Part shown: in pieces, positions 62,633-64,000 of the stretch
Layout of the letters: every line of letters begins with the position of its first letter
How positions within the stretch are numbered: position 1 is the stretch's first letter
Assembly: GCA_946902985.2 (NCBI GenBank)
Contig: OX336395.1
Coordinates: 293,503,065-293,567,064 of the forward strand
DNA length: 64,000 bases
Direction: 5' to 3'
From: Meconema thalassinum
Lineage: Eukaryota; Arthropoda; Insecta; Orthoptera; Tettigoniidae
The notes under the pieces: model-generated
The model's database searches: none
What the model was told of the DNA's origin: nothing
The model's input: only the letters and a program-made list of their open reading frames with translations
Position numbers and translations under genes: made by a program

Positions 62633-62844
62633 CTCTTCGACTTCTTTACTCCCAGAAGGTTCTTCTTTCAATCTGGTTTCTAAATACTCTGCTGGCAACT
62701 CCTTGAGGAAGTCGTCCAGAGGCAGTTCAGATTCCCGCTTGAGCATCTCTACCTCTTCCGAGGTGCCCACGGTTCCCATGTCCTCTTCAGCCTTGGCTAT
62801 GGTCTCCTCATCGTCGGAAGAACTATGGTCAGGCTTGAATTCGA
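62633..62844 (-). CDS. dom: Domino/SRCAP-type remodeller, exon with ELPLDDFLKEL
   Basis: 212-nt exon with acceptor TTACATTTCCAG before 62844 and donor GTTAGT after 62633. The first two bases (TC) finish a codon from the upstream exon; 70 codons follow, ending in phase 0. Reads EFKPDHSSSDDEETIAKAEE, DMGTVGTSEEVEMLKRESEL, PLDDFLKELPAEYLETRLKE and EPSGSKEVEE. Human SRCAP has D-E-E-T-I...I-E-L-L-R-R-E-G-E-L-P-L-E-E-L-L-R-S-L-P at this place. It lies between the HSA domain and the ATPase. First Domino exon visible in transcript order; the gene continues upstream beyond 64000. Confidence 0.95.
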
Positions 62845-62949
62845 CTGGAAATGTAAATGAAACAGATTTCCTTCAGATATAGGCCTTCTGCAAATAAAAA
62901 TGATACTCCTCTCTCCCTAAACTGTCATTTTTATTTAATAATAAGAGAA

Positions 62950-63260
62950 AACCCAACGAGGGCCCGCATTCATTAATAATAACAAGTAACATAAGACAAA
63001 CAGAAAGAGAAGGGCATGAACGAAACATTTAAGAGGAATATAAAGGAACGACTAATAAAGAACGATAAACAAATTTCAAATGCCGAGGAATGGGCACTTT
63101 TGATGAATGAATTAACAAAATCCACATAAGAAAACATCGGTACAAAGGAAAGAATAGGTAGAAAATGTGGAATGGTTGAAAGAGAAATGTGCAAGTATAG
63201 AACACTGCCTGAAAGTATGAAAAGGTAATACAGCTTATCGAAACGTTACGAGTTGTTTTA
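62950..63260 (+). pseudogene. Possible LINE linker-region remnant
   Basis: The frame from about 63016 reads MNETFKRNIKERLIKNDKQ, ISNAEEWALLMNELTKST, then a stop and GTKERIGRKCGMVEREM. The pattern (A/D)xEEW-x-x-L-x-x-x-L-x-x-S/T between charged helices resembles the endonuclease-RT linker of LINEs such as the one at 61212-61553. Short, without catalytic motifs. Confidence 0.3.
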
Positions 63261-63799
63261 AGGAAAGAAGGAATATTAAGGACTCAAATGGAAAACCTCT
63301 AATGCATAGAGAAGGAAAGGGTGAGTGGGAAAGGAAAGCATGAAATAATACATGGCCATGGGGAGGTGCTCTTTAGTCCATACCCTCACTGAAAAACAGA
63401 ACTCAGTTCAATGCTAAGTTCAAGCCGTGTTAAACGGAAGGAAACACGACGAGGGAAATATTACCGTATATAAGAATACTACCTGCACAAATTTTTGAAA
63501 ATTATAAGGGAAAAATGGGCCAGAGGATGGTCGGATCTAACTCCTTCAATCAGTATTTCAATGACGGAGCACACACGATATGCGGTGGAAACACGCAAAC
63601 CGTATCTTCAAGCTCACATGTACCATAATACAGACTCCCACAGTTGCATAATGATGATGATTGTTGTTTTAAGGGCCGTAACACCTAGGTTATCGGCCCC
63701 TAATGGTCTGGGTGATAGCGATAATGACAATGAAATGGAAACCAGAACGAAAATTAAGTGCGACTAAAAATACTTACACAATGGAACTCAGATTGAAAC
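63261..63799. other. Intronic sequence with small repeat edges
   Basis: 63463-63500 (TTACCGTATATAAGAATAC, TACCTGCAC) resembles the end of the Tigger family at 30758. 63655-63715 is a tail repeat (TTGTTGTTTTAAGGGCC, TATCGGCCCCTAATG) related to those at 21095, 35675 and 59365. No gene. Confidence 0.45.
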
Positions 63800-63985
63800 A
63801 ACTCACAAAAAGTAGAGTGGAAATACAAAAGGTAATTTAGAAGGAAAATACGCACAAAATGAATAAATTGGAAAAAAAAACGCACTAAATGTAGTTGAGG
63901 TTCAAAATACGGACAAAATGCAATGTAGATTCAAAATACTAACAAAATGCAATTGAAATTCAAAATACTCACAAAAGTGCCACCC
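63800..63985 (+). repeat. Degenerate minisatellite, unit about 30 bp
   Basis: Words TTCAAAATAC and (G/A)CACAAAATG / ACAAAATGCAAT recur at about 63841, 63900, 63930 and 63960, spaced near 30 bp. Ends at CACCCCCTACATTTAAAG. Confidence 0.7.
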
Positions 63986-64000
63986 CCTACATTTAAAGAC

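Overview
This window looks like arthropod nuclear DNA, most likely from a large, repeat-rich insect genome. Reasons: spliceosomal GT-AG introns, an arthropod-type repeat landscape (several LINE groups, tRNA-derived SINEs, hAT, pogo/Tigger, Tc1, piggyBac and foldback DNA elements, one solo LTR) and no bacterial gene organisation. Some repeat tails, such as the one beginning TTGTTGTTTTAAGG, remind me of polyneopteran (orthopteran-like) genomes; that is an impression from memory and was not searched.

The only host gene I can support is on the minus strand and spans the whole window: part of the Domino/SRCAP (SWR1-type) chromatin remodeller. Six exons are readable, in transcript order 62844-62633, 51149-51003, 32033-31925, 21584-21460, 21380-21282 and 2532-2355. 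Every boundary has GT/AG signals and every junction keeps phase, giving about 290 codons (870 nt). They cover the acidic region between the HSA and ATPase parts of the protein and then the start of the SNF2 ATPase, with the Walker A sequence ADEMGLGKT. Introns are about 11.5, 19.0, 10.3, 0.08 and 18.7 kb. The gene continues past both ends of the window.

Nearly everything else is intronic mobile DNA, much of it nested. 0-2.3 kb: SINE, LINE tail and a foldback element. 2.5-21.3 kb: LINE fragments, one split by a hAT element with an 8-bp target duplication; a 1.66-kb non-autonomous element (Rep-M); a foldback inside a hAT-type MITE; a TIR element carrying a LINE and a C2H2 zinc-finger remnant; and a palindromic piggyBac derivative cut by a pogo/Tigger element. 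21.6-31.9 kb: a second pogo copy, a Charlie-like hAT cut by an almost intact Tc1 element, a LINE cut by a third pogo copy, and a different Tigger element. 32.0-51.0 kb: a hAT of 4.7 kb filled with other elements, including a 1.2-kb hAT that encodes only a BED-type zinc finger; a solo LTR invaded by Rep-Q, with a second Rep-Q copy next to it, both carrying the same SINE; MITEs and LINE tails. 51.2-62.6 kb: a hAT lacking its catalytic core, an inverted second copy of Rep-M carrying a roughly 2-kb TIR element with a 4-bp ATAT duplication (Sola-like), and two LINEs. 62.8-64 kb: LINE-like remnants and a minisatellite.

I saw no microbial defence system, CRISPR array or operon. The strongest candidates for something poorly described are the ATAT-flanked element at 55.3-57.3 kb, the BED-finger-only hAT at 38.1-39.3 kb, the pogo family with its variable internal tandem array, and the Rep-Q pair. 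All family assignments come from reading motifs by eye; no database was consulted.
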